Origin: Thelonectria olida
Taxonomy: Eukaryota > Ascomycota > Sordariomycetes > Hypocreales > Nectriaceae
Direction: 5' to 3'
Length of the DNA stretch: 64,000 nucleotides
Assembly (NCBI GenBank): GCA_020736575.1
Contig: JAGPYM010000002.1
Coordinates: forward strand, 3,286,001 to 3,350,000
The stretch's first letter is position 1. Each line of letters opens with the position of its first letter. Both the position numbers and the translations under genes were made by a program. Below, in pieces: positions 47,990 to 59,004 of this stretch. The notes beneath the pieces were generated by a model. That model was not told where the DNA came from. It worked only from the letters and a program-made list of their open reading frames with translations, and searched no databases.

Positions 47990-47995
47990 CCGAGG
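47990..47995. promoter_or_regulatory. Far-type site CCGAGG upstream of ETF-alpha
   Basis: Hexamer matching the complement of CCTCGG, the core bound by FarA/FarB/Ctf1-type factors, 124 bases before the ETF-alpha start. A second one (CCTCGG) is at 48379-48384. Such hexamers occur by chance roughly once per 2 kb counting both orientations. Confidence 0.3.
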
Positions 47996-48378
47996 TAGCC
48001 CACCGAATTACTGGCGTTGGACTCGGCCGTCATCGGCCACTCGCCGGGATTGTACGGCCTCGCTGGCAACTGCCGAGTCGCCGACTCGGGAAAAGGCATG
48101 TGCGAGCGAAGGCCAGTGGGAAGCAGGTCCAGGCGTGCATCACGTGATTTTTAATGTGATCTGACTCTGATCCCACGTGACCATAACCAGCCCCCTAGTG
48201 CAGCTCGCTGGTATGCACTGAGGTCGCAGTACCCAGTCCCCGATGTTCGTCGCGCCAAAATTTCTCCAAACGCGACCTATCATTACCAGACTCCATCAAG
48301 ATCACGACGCTAGGTGTATCGAATCCACGACGACCCATCAACGACCGGCTTATACATACGTTTCTGCGGAATCTCCAG

Positions 48379-48384
48379 CCTCGG
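48379..48384. promoter_or_regulatory. Far-type site CCTCGG between ETF-alpha and RSC8
   Basis: Second Far-core hexamer in the same 620-base divergent region, 513 bases from ETF-alpha and 103 bases from the RSC8 start. Which gene it serves, if any, cannot be told. Confidence 0.25.
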
Positions 48385-48486
48385 CAGAAGTCGCGCGACG
48401 CTTCCCGCCTCTCGCGCGCCCGATTGACCTAGCTCATCTCGTTCGGCTGGCGTTTGAGAGTCCACAGCGCGCTTGTCATCACCAAG

Positions 48487-50655
48487 ATGGATGATTCCAC
48501 GACCTATGGCTCGCCTGGCAATGGCGCATCCCCCAATAGCAATCCCATCCTTGCGCAACCCCCCCTACAGCCCGAAGGTGGTACTGGCGATGGTGAAGGT
48601 AAGCGCGCTCCCGACCTCTGACCAGCTCCCCAATGGAGGCCATGACTCTGACGCGATGTCTAGATGTCCAAATGTCCGAGGGCCTTGTGAATGACGCCAA
48701 CATCAAGCAGGGCAGTACAACTCCCGCACCAGGTACGATTCCTATTCAATTTCAATAACTTGTGCGCTTATCGACCTTAACGCTAACAACTCAGTCCGTG
48801 GTGACGAGGATATGAATGACGCGCCCGACGGCAAGACCAATGCACCGGCCGGTGCTGACGGCCAGGATGCGAAGTCGAAAGAAACGATCGAGTCGGCCGC
48901 TCGCGAGCATCTTATCGCCCAGACCCACGCCATCATTCTCCCCAGCTACAGCACTTGGTTCGATATGAACACCATTCATGATATCGAGCGCAAGGCCATG
49001 GCCGAGTTCTTCAACAACCGCAACCGAAGCAAAACTCCAGCCGTCTACAAGGACTATCGTGATTTCATGATCAACACTTACCGACTCAATCCCGTCGAGT
49101 ACCTTACTGTGACGGCTTGCCGCAGAAACCTGGCTGGTGATGTCTGCGCCATCATGCGTGTCCACGCCTTCCTCGAGCAATGGGGCTTGATCAACTACCA
49201 GGTATGGTCCAACCCCTCGAAATTGAATGTAATTCTGACTTGACCTAGGTTGATGCCGATCAACGCCCTTCCCATGTTGGCCCTCCTTTTACGGGTCACT
49301 TCAAGATTATTTGCGATACCCCTCGAGGCTTGCAGGCTTGGCAGCCTTCGGCCGATCCTGTCGTTCTAGAGGGAAAGAAGAGCCAGGACACTGACCAAAA
49401 GGCCCTCGCTACCCCAGGAGCCAAGGCGGAACACAATCTTGAGATCGGACGAAACATCTACGAAGCTAGTGCCAAGGGCACACCCATCACAAAGACAGAG
49501 GGCAAGGCCAATGGCGAAGTGCCTGCGACCAATGGAGTTCCCGGGACTGATGATGCGACCAAGACGCCCATTGCCAAAGTCCACTGCCACCAGTGCGGCA
49601 ATGACTGCACCCGGATTTACTACCACAGCAACCATACTGATGCCAACCCTAAGGCTAGATACGACCTTTGCCCCAACTGTTACACCGAGGGTCGTCTTCC
49701 TGCGAACCACACCAGCAACATGTATGTCAAGATGGAGAACCCCACATACACCTCCATCCTTGACCGAGATGCCCCGTGGACCGACGCGGAGATTCTTCGC
49801 CTCCTCGAAGGCCTTGAGAGGTTCGATGATGACTGGGGTGAGATTGCTGAGCATGTCGGCACGCGTACGCGAGAGGAGTGTGTTCTTCAATTCCTTCAGT
49901 TGGATATTGAGGAAAAGTATCTGGACTCGGAAGCACCCATCAACGCGCCAACAGGGCTCTCGATGCTCGGTCCCCAGCAAGGGCAGCTTCCTTTCAGTCA
50001 GGTGGACAATCCTGTCATGTCCGTGGTCGGGTTCCTTGCCAGCCTCGCGGATCCAGTTAGCACGGCTGCGGCTGCCAACAAATCTGCAGCTGAGCTCAAG
50101 CGGAACCTTCGCAAGCAATTAGATGGAGGACAGGATGATGGAGAAGCCAATGGCGATGGTAAGGACAAGGCTGATTCCATGGATGTGGATGTACGACAGG
50201 AAGTGACGACTACTACCACAACTACCACGACGACCAAGACAGCCACCTTAGCGTCGATTCCTCTCGCTTCGATTGGTGCCAGAGCCGCAGGATTTGCCTC
50301 GCACGAGGAGCGAGAGATGACACGATTAGTCTCTGCAGCAGCCAATGTGACGCTACAGAAGCTGGAGATGAAGCTCAAGTACTTTGACGAGATGGAGGCC
50401 GTGTTGCGGGCAGAGCGACGAGAACTAGAACGAGCAAGACAACAACTCTTCCTAGACAGACTTACCTTCCGACGGCGGGTGCGGGAAGTGCAGGATGGTC
50501 TCAAGGCAGCAGTTACGGTCGGAGGTGAGCAAGGTGCTCGCTTAGCACAGGAGGTCATGGTTGACGGAGAGCGACTAAGCTTCCAGCAAGCAGTCGGAGC
50601 ACAAGCTGTGCCTCCTCCAAGCAGCGATGGTCAGGTGAAGAGCTTCGAGGCATAA
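48487..50655 (+). CDS. RSC8: SWI/SNF-RSC chromatin remodelling subunit (Rsc8/Ssr2, Swi3 family)
   Basis: Four exons, 48487-48598, 48664-48732, 48795-49201 and 49249-50655, give 664 residues. Order of parts: an acidic Pro/Gly-rich N-terminus; a SWIRM domain at about 85-190 ([41 protein letters not shown]); a ZZ-type zinc finger with CHQCGNDC and LCPNCY near 280-315; a SANT domain at about 335-385 ([20 protein letters not shown]); a run of 11 threonines; and a C-terminal coiled coil that would form the dimer. This architecture defines the Swi3/Rsc8/BAF155 scaffold shared by SWI/SNF and RSC complexes. Upstream ATGs exist, but 48487 ([11 protein letters not shown]) is followed by good splice joints. 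Confidence 0.94.
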
Positions 50656-51755
50656 ACCCCATTGGCGGGGTACGGGAAGAAGTGAGAGGCAGATTGGGAT
50701 CAAGTCTGGGACGGCGTCCGGACGGCGCGTAGGGAGGCACATGTATTGATTGGATTAGGCAGACACCGACAGGGCAGGGAAATCGGCGCGATTGAGATGA
50801 GGGCTTGCAACTCGAAGACTCAACGCGGTTGGTGTTGTCTCACGGAAGCTATTTGCGAGTTGCCATGGTTTGGGCACATCCAGTTCAACAACCCAAGGCG
50901 GGCGTCTTTACCAAAGGAATGGGTCTGCACGCCAGAATTGGTCTTCTGTGTGTGGGTGTACTATTACGTATAGATGCCATTAATTTTTTTCTGGTTGATT
51001 TGTTTTATTTCCGGGTATGGTTTGGTCTTTCTGCAGAATTGTCTGTGAGTTCCACCGGGAGAAGACGGCATGTAGTAATATGGACACGAAGTATCGCACC
51101 ACAGCAAAGGGACATGACTTCAATCGCAGAGATGCTTGCACTAATGTTGTTACCGGTCCCGGTTCCGGTCCAGACATCAGAGTTGGTCAGGGGCACATGA
51201 GTCGTAGAGGTGATGTTGGGATAGGAGGAGAGACAAATCATTCCAACAGTGCAGGCTGGACGAGAACGTGTGGCACTAGAGAATTCCTGTGTGATATTGT
51301 GACTGCATCAGCAGAGATGGTTATATGTGTGAGTGGGCATAACCAGACGGAGAAGTGGGAGTTGTCCATGTCCTGGAGGCTTCGGGCACATTCCGGGGGA
51401 GAGACACCGGGCCAGCGGGGGAGAACGCGACGATTGACGCGGGATGGATGGCACTACGGGGACAAGTGCCGGGTTCTGAATTCGAGGCGGACCGGCCGAA
51501 TCGCATCAACGGAATCGAGGACGTTCGAGGAACGGCAGTTGGCCGGGGTTGGCGGACGATGATCCGCTCAAAGAAATGGGTCACGTCGCCCAACGGGCAG
51601 GAGAGTTGAGGTTCGGTGAAGAGCCGGCATTTGGGATGCTGGATGAACAGTGGGAGTTAGCTGGGTTGACTCTGAGGCAAGTAAGTTGGGTAAGTAATGA
51701 TATATTGGCATGAGAATCATCCGTGCAAAAAAGGAGCTTGTCGCGATGCCAGATG

Positions 51756-51831
51756 GGTAGGTACTTAACTACCTATGTACGTACTACCTACCTACTTAAG
51801 GTACCTTATAGTTAACTACCTAGGTACCTAT
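51756..51831. repeat. TACCTA/TAGGTA palindromic repeat cluster
   Basis: About 75 bases made almost entirely of overlapping TAGGTA, TACCTA, GGTACC and TTAACTACCT units in both orientations, able to fold on itself. The same unit occurs singly in other intergenic regions of the window. Confidence 0.75.
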
Positions 51832-52074
51832 GTGGTAAGGGACGTTGCAGGAGAACAGATGCAGTGGCAGGCAATAGAGCAAACCAACTAGGTAGGTATG
51901 TGATAACCCCAGAGTCTCTCTTCATTGGTCACCGAGAAAATGGAAGCTTCTCTTTCGTTGTCTGACAAGGCGGCTCCTTCCCAGACTCAACCCCCACCAT
52001 TCTAGGATCCCTGAAATCCCAGCGCGGTGCAGCACCCGCATCTGCAACCCGCACCGGCCCCAGCCTAAAGTGAA

Positions 52075-52080
52075 CCTCGG
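52075..52080. promoter_or_regulatory. Far-type site CCTCGG upstream of CAT2
   Basis: Hexamer matching the FarA/FarB/Ctf1 core, 715 bases before the CAT2 start. FarA-type factors activate acuJ-type carnitine acetyltransferase in Aspergillus, so location is suggestive. Single-hexamer evidence only. Confidence 0.3.
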
Positions 52081-52654
52081 CCCAAGGCTGACGCGGGGCG
52101 GTGACGTTTTTCGGGCCACGGAGATGGTGTGCCCCTGGTCTCCTTTTTTTTTTTTGGCGTGTGACTTCATGTGTATGCGAAATGGTCATCAGGGAAAAGA
52201 ATTGTCGATCAAAGAAGAAAGGGAAGAGCTGGGATGGATTTATCAATCTACAGCCTTGCAACTCCCGTATCGCAATTAGCCTTGTATCAACGTCTTCATG
52301 TAACTTCAATTAAGATGCAAATGCTTCATATTCGCACCATGCACGTAACTGAGGTTGGCAAATAGTGGCAAACCGCCCCTCACAAGCAGGAAGGAATAAT
52401 GCAGCACCAAGGTAAACTGTGCCGAACCTACCTAGGTAAGACACAAGCTCGTTCGCGCCTACCCTTGGAAGTGGCTCCATCTCTCGCTCTTCCACACACA
52501 CACTGTTGTTGAATTGCTCGAGGTTCTCCTTTTCCACAAGCACGTCTCCAGTTCTCTACTCACGAAAGACGTACCACCATCTGGACCTGGTAGCCTCAAT
52601 CTCTAGGCTGTTACTCCAGACTCCACCGAGCTCCGCCAGCTTCCCGTCATTGAG

Positions 52655-52660
52655 CCGAGG
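52655..52660. promoter_or_regulatory. Far-type site CCGAGG close to CAT2 start
   Basis: Inverse-orientation Far core 135 bases before the first CAT2 ATG, within the C/T-rich leader or core promoter. Confidence 0.3.
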
Positions 52661-52794
52661 CCTATTTCTTGTGTTGTGGTGCCTCCATCTATCACGGATT
52701 CCGTTTAAAGAAGACCACCGCCGCGACCGGCCTCTTGGACCTCTGTTCCTCTCTGTCTCTCCTCTTCAGCTCCATCCCTCGCTCTGCGCCGGCC

Positions 52795-55216
52795 ATGTTG
52801 ACTTTAGCCCGCTCGCCTGCTTTGAGGAACAGCTTCCGCCACATCAACACAACACGTGCCGTCAGTATGCCCTCTACCCCCTGCCTTACACACAATACCT
52901 CAGCTTCATCCATGCTTGTCCGTCGTCTCGCTGTCTATCTCTTGCGGCTGCTGGTCCTTCCGCGTCCAACCTGGCCTGCACTTCCGTCTCCGATCCAAGA
53001 GATAACCACCGGGCCACCGGCGATTCAGTCATGTGTGGTCCGCCTCTGGCGGCACGGATATCGACCGAGCCATCCATTGCCATTATCAGCCACTGGCTTG
53101 CACATGACTAAGAATGCTCACTATATTCTCGCTGTTTTGATCTTTTCATTCTTACTTCCTAACTGGCAATCCATCCGAAAAGACCCTTGCCAGCCGTCGT
53201 ACTGACTCTCTCTCAGGCCCAGTCTATCATCATGGCCCCTGCCAAACGCGCTAGCAGCTCTGTCCCTTCGGGTAAGCCTTCCAGTTCACATGTGACAAAT
53301 ACCCCTATGCGATGTCATCAGTCACGCAACATCAATGCAGCTGACACATCCCCAGGCTACGTCGAGGACAAGTCAAAGGGTCCTATGCTGAGATTCCAGG
53401 ATTCATTGCCTCGGTTGCCCGTTCCAGCCCTTGAAGAGACGGCCAAGCGCTATCTCAAGAGTCTCCATCCTCTTCTCACCCCGACTGAGTACGAAGCCAG
53501 CAAGAAGGCCGTCGAGGACTTCATCCGGCCCGGTGGTGTTGGCTCCAAGCTTCAGGACAAGCTCGTTGCCCGTCGCGAGGAACCCAGCACTCGGAACTGG
53601 ATCTACGAGTGGTGGAATGACGCTGCGTATCTGGCCTACCGCGACCCCGTCGTTCCCTATGTCAGCTACTTCTACTCCCACCGAGATGACCGTCGTCGGC
53701 GAGACCCCGCCAAGCGCGCCGCCGCAATCACCACGGCGACCCTTGAGTTCAAGAAACAGGTCGATGCCGGAACCCTCGAGCCCGAATACATGAAGAAGTT
53801 GCCCATCTGCATGGACAGTTACAAATGGATGTTCAATGCCTCCCGCGTCGCCGCCAAGCCTGCCGACCATCCTGTGAAATTTTCACATGAGGCCAACAAA
53901 CACATTATTGTCATCCGCAAGAACCAATTCTTCAAGATTCTCCACGAGGCCGACGGCAAGCAACTGAACACCACTGAGCTTGAGCGCCAATTCAACACCG
54001 TCTACAAACTAGCTGAGCGAGTCTCTCCTGTTGGTGCTCTGACCTCGGAGAACCGTGACGTGTGGGCCAACGCCAGGGAGCTCCTTCTGCAGGCCAGCCC
54101 CAATAACAAGCACGCTCTTGAAGCCATTGAATCTGCCTCTTTCGTAGTCTGCCTCGATGATGCCGCCCCTGTCACTCTGGAGGAGCGCGCCCGCCAGTAC
54201 TGGCACGGTGATGGTGCCAACCGATGGTACGACAAGCCTTTGCAGTTCATTGTCAACGATAACGGCACATCTGGTTTCATGGGCGAGCACTCCATGATGG
54301 ACGGTACTCCCACTCACCGGCTGAATGACTACGTCAACGACCTCATCTTTGGCAACAAGCTCGACTTTTCTGACCCCACTGTCCGCTCCACTCTTCCAGA
54401 GCCTCAGCTTGTTAAGTTTGACATCAGCCAGGATGTCCAGGCTGAGATTGACCGTGCGACCAAGGACTTCAATGATGTCATCTCCAAGCACCAGCTCGCC
54501 GTCCAGGCCTATCAAGGATACGGAAAAGGTCTCATCAAAAAGTTCAAGTGCTCGCCCGATGCCTATATTCAGATGATCATCCAGTTGGCTTATTACAAGA
54601 TGTACGGCAAGAACCGACCCACGTACGAATCGGCTGCCACTCGACGCTTCCAGCTCGGCCGTACTGAGACATGCCGAACCGTCTCCGACGACTCCGTTGC
54701 TTGGTGCCAGTCCATGTCAGATGCCACGACCGATGACAAGACCCGCGTCGACCTCTTCCGAAAAGCTATTAATGCTCACGTTGAATACATTAGCGCCGCC
54801 TCCGATGGCAAGGGTGTCGATCGACATCTCTTTGGCCTCAAGCGTCTCCTCGAACCCGGCGAGGATGTCCCCGCCATTTACAAGGACCCTGCCTTCTCGT
54901 ATTCCGCCTCATGGCACCTATCCACTTCACAATTGAGCTCCGAATTCTTCAATGGTTACGGCTGGAGCCAGGTCATTGATGCCGGATTTGGCATTGCTTA
55001 TATGATCAACGAGAACAGGTAAGAACTCAAGGCATAACCTTTTTCTTCTCTTCTCCACTATCATGATCGTGGTACTGACATTCGAATAGCCTCAACTTCA
55101 ACGTCGTTTCCAAGGGCTTGGGGAGCGACCGAATGAGCCACTACCTAAACGAAGCCGCGGGCGATATGCGTGACCTTCTTATGCCCACTCTTGAGTCGCC
55201 CAAGGCCAAGCTATAA
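52795..55216 (+). CDS. CAT2: Carnitine O-acetyltransferase, predicted mitochondrial and peroxisomal
   Basis: Four exons, 52795-52860, 53217-53271, 53356-55018 and 55090-55216, give 636 residues. Exon 1 encodes an Arg-rich, acid-free presequence (MLTLARSPALRNSFRHINTT) typical of mitochondrial import. A second in-frame start, MAPAKRASS at 53232 in exon 2, would give a 609-residue form without it. The protein ends in AKL, a peroxisomal PTS1 tripeptide. Choline/carnitine acyltransferase motifs are clear: LPRLPVPALEETAKRYL, the active-site region FMGEHSMMDGTPTHRLNDY with its histidine, and YGKGLIKKFKCSPDAYIQM. The enzyme moves acetyl units as acetyl-carnitine between peroxisome, cytosol and mitochondrion for growth on fatty acids and acetate. 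The first intron is unusually long here (356 bases), with room for an internal promoter. Confidence 0.93.
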
Positions 55217-55611
55217 AACTATAGAGTCGTCATTGTGGATAGATCGATGCCTGGGGCGTACTCACATTCTATGTGAAAGGAGTTATCTAGACAGACCATT
55301 TGGGATGGTAGGATTGATGGGTTTCCACATTGCCATCTGATTGTATTTTAGCGTTTTTCTATATTGATACGTCACCAACCCCCTTCTTTTACTAGGAGGG
55401 CAGGGGCAAGGGGAAGAGGGCGACACATCATTGTCGAAAGAAAAGAAGAAAATCGTATGCCATCTGTCACTGTTGGGGTGTTTCCAAAATCCCTAGCTGT
55501 ACATGATTAAACTTCTAGGTGTGAAAGTGGTTAAGACTCGCAGTATCCTAGTTCTACAGGGCAAATATCCAAGGACGTGCGTACAAACTTCAAACAAGGG
55601 GTCTAATCAAT
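55217..55611. other. Convergent 3' intergenic region CAT2 / SRV2
   Basis: 395 bases between facing stop codons. Nothing recognisable beyond 3'-end sequence. Confidence 0.5.
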
Positions 55612-57444
55612 CTAACCGGCGTGGGCCACAATCTCGTTCACCAGGTCCCCCTTGCTCTCGTCAAAGTAGGAGCAAATCTGCGATGGCAATGGCACCTCCT
55701 TGTAATCGTCGTCGGGTCCAGATATGACGTTCAAGTTGACACCAGTAGACTTGCTGGTGTAGAGCTTGGCACCAGTACTCTCCTTGCTAAAATAGATTTG
55801 AGCACCGTCGACTTGATCCAGCATCACCGTCGGGATAGTACCCATGACCTGAAGAGCAAAGTTCTGTGCCTTGACGACGTCGACGGTTGAGACCAGAGTG
55901 TCAACGATAAGGGAAAGTCGAGTCGAGTTCTCGATAGTCACCTGGTTGGCCTTGCCCTTGACGATTATGGTCGTGTTGTTGCATCGGCTGATGAGAATCG
56001 AGTGTGTCAGGGATGCCTCAATCTCGATGGGCTGTTGTTCCTTTTCGTAGTTTTCCTATTTCGCAGGTCAGCGAGACGAAATGAATATGGAGGACACAGC
56101 ACGGGGTCGACTAACAATTATCCATTTATTTCCTTCGAGCTCCTTCTTTGGTGGCTTCTTGACGCGCATGCTTTCGGGCTTGGGCTTCTTGCCCGGTGCC
56201 GGGCTCTTGCCTCGGCCTGAGCTGACCCCGTCCGAAACGGTAGAGCTTGTACGGAGAGACGGGTTCTTGTGCGTCATTTCGGACTTGTCCACCTTCCGGA
56301 GACTCTTCGTGACTGACTCGCCCTTGTTCAGCTCGGAGAAGACAGCGCCGAAACCACTGGATTGTGTCGCGGGGGCTGGTTCAGCCTTGATCTCTAGAAC
56401 CGGTGGTGGACCTGGCGGAGGCGGAGGTGGTGGAGGCGGAGGCGCACCTCCAGCAGGTGCTGCAGGAGCAGCAGGTGAGCTTGAACCGGAAGCGAGCGAC
56501 TTGGCGACTTCCTGGGCTGAATCACCCTGGGGATTCCAAACGATACCGTTGGGGAAGTACTGTTTAACGTATTCGGCCAGATCGCGGAAGATTTGGTAAA
56601 ACGCTTGAACCCATTCAACCTGCTTTGCATCCCTGCGTACTGTCAGCAAAAGAATGTGGGAAAACAGTTTGATGCCTCACTTGTCCTTCTGTTCCTTGAG
56701 GACCCTGTTGCCAAAGAATTGCGCAGATCCAAGTGTCTCCTCCACGTGCTTGTAAGGACGATTGTCCAAAGTCACCCAGGCCAAGACCATGATTCCGTCG
56801 GCCACAGTGCTGAGCTGTGAATACATGGCGTCGGGGCGGTTCTGGTCCTTCAGATCGGTGACAGCCATAAGCGCATCGTTAATTGGCTTGATGAGGTCGT
56901 GATGCACTGACACATCGGGACCTGAAAGGCCAGGCTTCTTGGCTTTGGTCGAGATGAGCAGGAACCTCCGCTGTTCTTGAAAACCTTTGCGTACCAGGGC
57001 GGCCTATACCATGCTGGGGTTAGACTTGGAAAGAGGCCAGATCGATTCTCTCGCGTGGCCTGCTGAAGCCGGAGATGCGGGTGAACGAACCTGTTGAGCG
57101 ACAAGGCCGCCGAGGGTGTTGCTGAGCTTGACATATTTGTCGACCGCGGAGTTTAAGAAAGCATCGAATTCTTCAATCGACTCTGGCAGGGGCTCGGCGA
57201 CAGGCTTTGGGGGTGCCACGGGAGGGCTCGATACCGCAGGTAGAGCTTTGGGAGTGGCGATCGGAGGGTTCGGGGCGGTACCATCGTTGGGAAGCTCGGT
57301 AGAAGTGGCAATGTCTTCGAGTCGAGAAGTTGCAGCTTCCAAGCTGAAGAAGAGGTCAGCGGGCCATTGATCTAGGAGAGAAAGAGAGCAACTGTACCGT
57401 TTGATAAGCGTCGTCAGATTATGCATGTGACTCGTGGCCGCCAT
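55612..57444 (-). CDS. SRV2: Adenylyl cyclase-associated protein (CAP/Srv2)
   Basis: Five exons on the minus strand: 57444-57398, 57343-57091, 57003-56681, 56632-56116 and 56055-55612, total 527 residues. The N-terminus NLTTLIKRLEAATSRLEDIA is the cyclase-binding coiled coil of CAP proteins. The helical folded domain follows (KPGLSGPDVSVHHDLIKPIN, RVLKEQKDKDAKQVEWVQAF). Next come a ten-proline run for profilin/SH3 binding near residue 290, a WH2-like Lys/Ser region, and the C-terminal CARP beta-helix with NQVTIENSTRLSLIVDTLVS. CAP recycles actin monomers with cofilin and profilin and links Ras to adenylyl cyclase. Length equals yeast Srv2 (526). Intron 1 is 54 bases, divisible by three and free of stops. 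Confidence 0.94.
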
Positions 57445-59004
57445 GGTGAGTATGTCAGACTTTTCGAATTATATGCAGGTGGTTATTGAACAGGGTGAAG
57501 GAGGAGTTGCAGTTGAGTTGGAGTTGAGTTAGAGCTCGAGATGGTGCGATGGAGAATGGCTCGCAAGGGGGCACGGGAGGATGACGGAGCGACTGATCCA
57601 GGCAGCGATGTAGGATTAGCTGTCCAGTGCACGATGTAGGGGATGCGCAAGTGAAATGCCGTGCGGACGCGACCAGTGATATCGACGTTTGAAAGTGAAC
57701 AGAATGCGAATAAGGGAGAAGAGCGAGAGTCGAAGACGGGGAATCAATCGATATTAGGGAGGTCAGGATAGCTTCCTCGGGTCCTGTGAGGCAAGGTATG
57801 TTAGTAGTGCTGGTGCTCTCCGCGTTGGGTACCTCAGGAAATACCAGCCCAGTGCGAAGTACGTGCACGGAGTACTTACCTCTCATGGCGCGGTGTACCT
57901 GCCTGAGCCCCTGGATGTGGAAGACGCCAGCTTGCAACGGCGCGGAATTCAGGGCCCGCGGGTCCGGTGGCCGCTGTTAGCAGCACCTTACGTAACCCCG
58001 TTGGCCTGCTTGTATCCCCTACCCTGGAGTTTGGTGAGAAGCAATCGTGCGAGTCGGACCTGGCAGATGGCGCATTGGCGCAGGTTTATATCTGTTATTC
58101 ACTTTCTGGCTTGTCTATATAGAAACCGTCGGTCGGATAAACGCGTGACTACCTCTAGAGTTGAAATTGACTTTAAGAATCTAGATAGGTTGTTGCGACC
58201 ATGTGGCTGAAGTGACGTAGTTATACAAATAGATTTTGCAATCTTCCTGCTTGTGTAGGGTTACTTAGTCGATGACAGGCATGTAAAGAGTCAACATTGC
58301 AAATACTCGAACATAGCTGCTTCCATACTAATAGAAAGCCTTAGTCATGGACAGGAAATTTCCCGGACGTGATGGACAAACTGAAAATCAGTCGAACTGA
58401 GCGCTCTCTTTTTGAAATGCTGGCTGAATGAATGCTCTGATCTTCACCCCTGCCAGAGCGCCGCCAAACAGCTGGCACCACCTGCAGACACTGGCGGCCG
58501 GCCCAGTATCTTTCCCGTACCGACACCCATAACTTCAAGTAGCCTCCACACCCATCCACCCGCCACAAGCTACATGCAGCCTCAACATCGGGTACCAACG
58601 CGCGACCAATAAGCCTATCGGTCGGATCTACATGCAGTTGAAGTCCCACTCAACCTCAGCCCAACTTGAGACACCGCCTAAGAGCAGCAATAACAACACC
58701 AGCTGCTGGTCGCTCACTCACAACATCCCATCGACCTGTTCTCACCACGGGGTGGAATTCACAACCTCACTCTCGCCTCATATTATCCAGCGCGGTAGAT
58801 TTTGTATAGGGCATGCAGTTACCTTCCAGCTCCCACCGCCGTGCACTTCCAAGCCCCCGTCTTAAGTGCCCCATCCCGCAAGGTCCAGGGGCAGAAGACT
58901 AGAGGTGCCGTGAGCGAGCCTCTAGACAGAGACAGAGCTTTTGCAACTCGACTCCCGTCGTTTGCTTCACCATTTAATCCGTACACAGCCCTGGCCGCGC
59001 CGCT
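57445..59004. other. Divergent promoter region SRV2 / MAK32-like
   Basis: 1.56 kb between diverging starts. Contains AGTAC-type inverted sequence near 57855-57875 and C/A-rich sequence before the MAK32-like start. Short open frames lack resemblance to known families. Confidence 0.5.

Larger units (their letters stand above)
47867..48486. other. Divergent promoter region ETF-alpha / RSC8
   Basis: 620 bases between diverging starts, with CCGAGG at 47990 and CCTCGG at 48379. A short repeated CACGTGA-type sequence occurs at 48141-48147 and 48174-48180. No gene seen. Confidence 0.5.
50656..52794. other. Intergenic region RSC8 to CAT2
   Basis: 2.1 kb holding the 3' end of RSC8 and the promoter and C/T-rich leader of carnitine acetyltransferase (about 52.5-52.79 kb). 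It contains a TACCTA/TAGGTA repeat cluster at 51756-51831, a TAGGTAGG copy near 51890, a T12 run near 52145, and Far-type hexamers at 52075 and 52655. No gene supported. Confidence 0.5.

Noticed and set aside
49366..50118. 250-codon open frame on the minus strand
   Set aside because: It lies antisense within the RSC8 zinc-finger and SANT exon, whose plus-strand product is clearly conserved; the antisense product matches nothing.
50191..50240. ACN repeat encoding 11 threonines in RSC8 as a possible unstable microsatellite
   Set aside because: The codons are mixed (ACG, ACT, ACC, ACA), so slippage is unlikely and it is an ordinary low-complexity linker.
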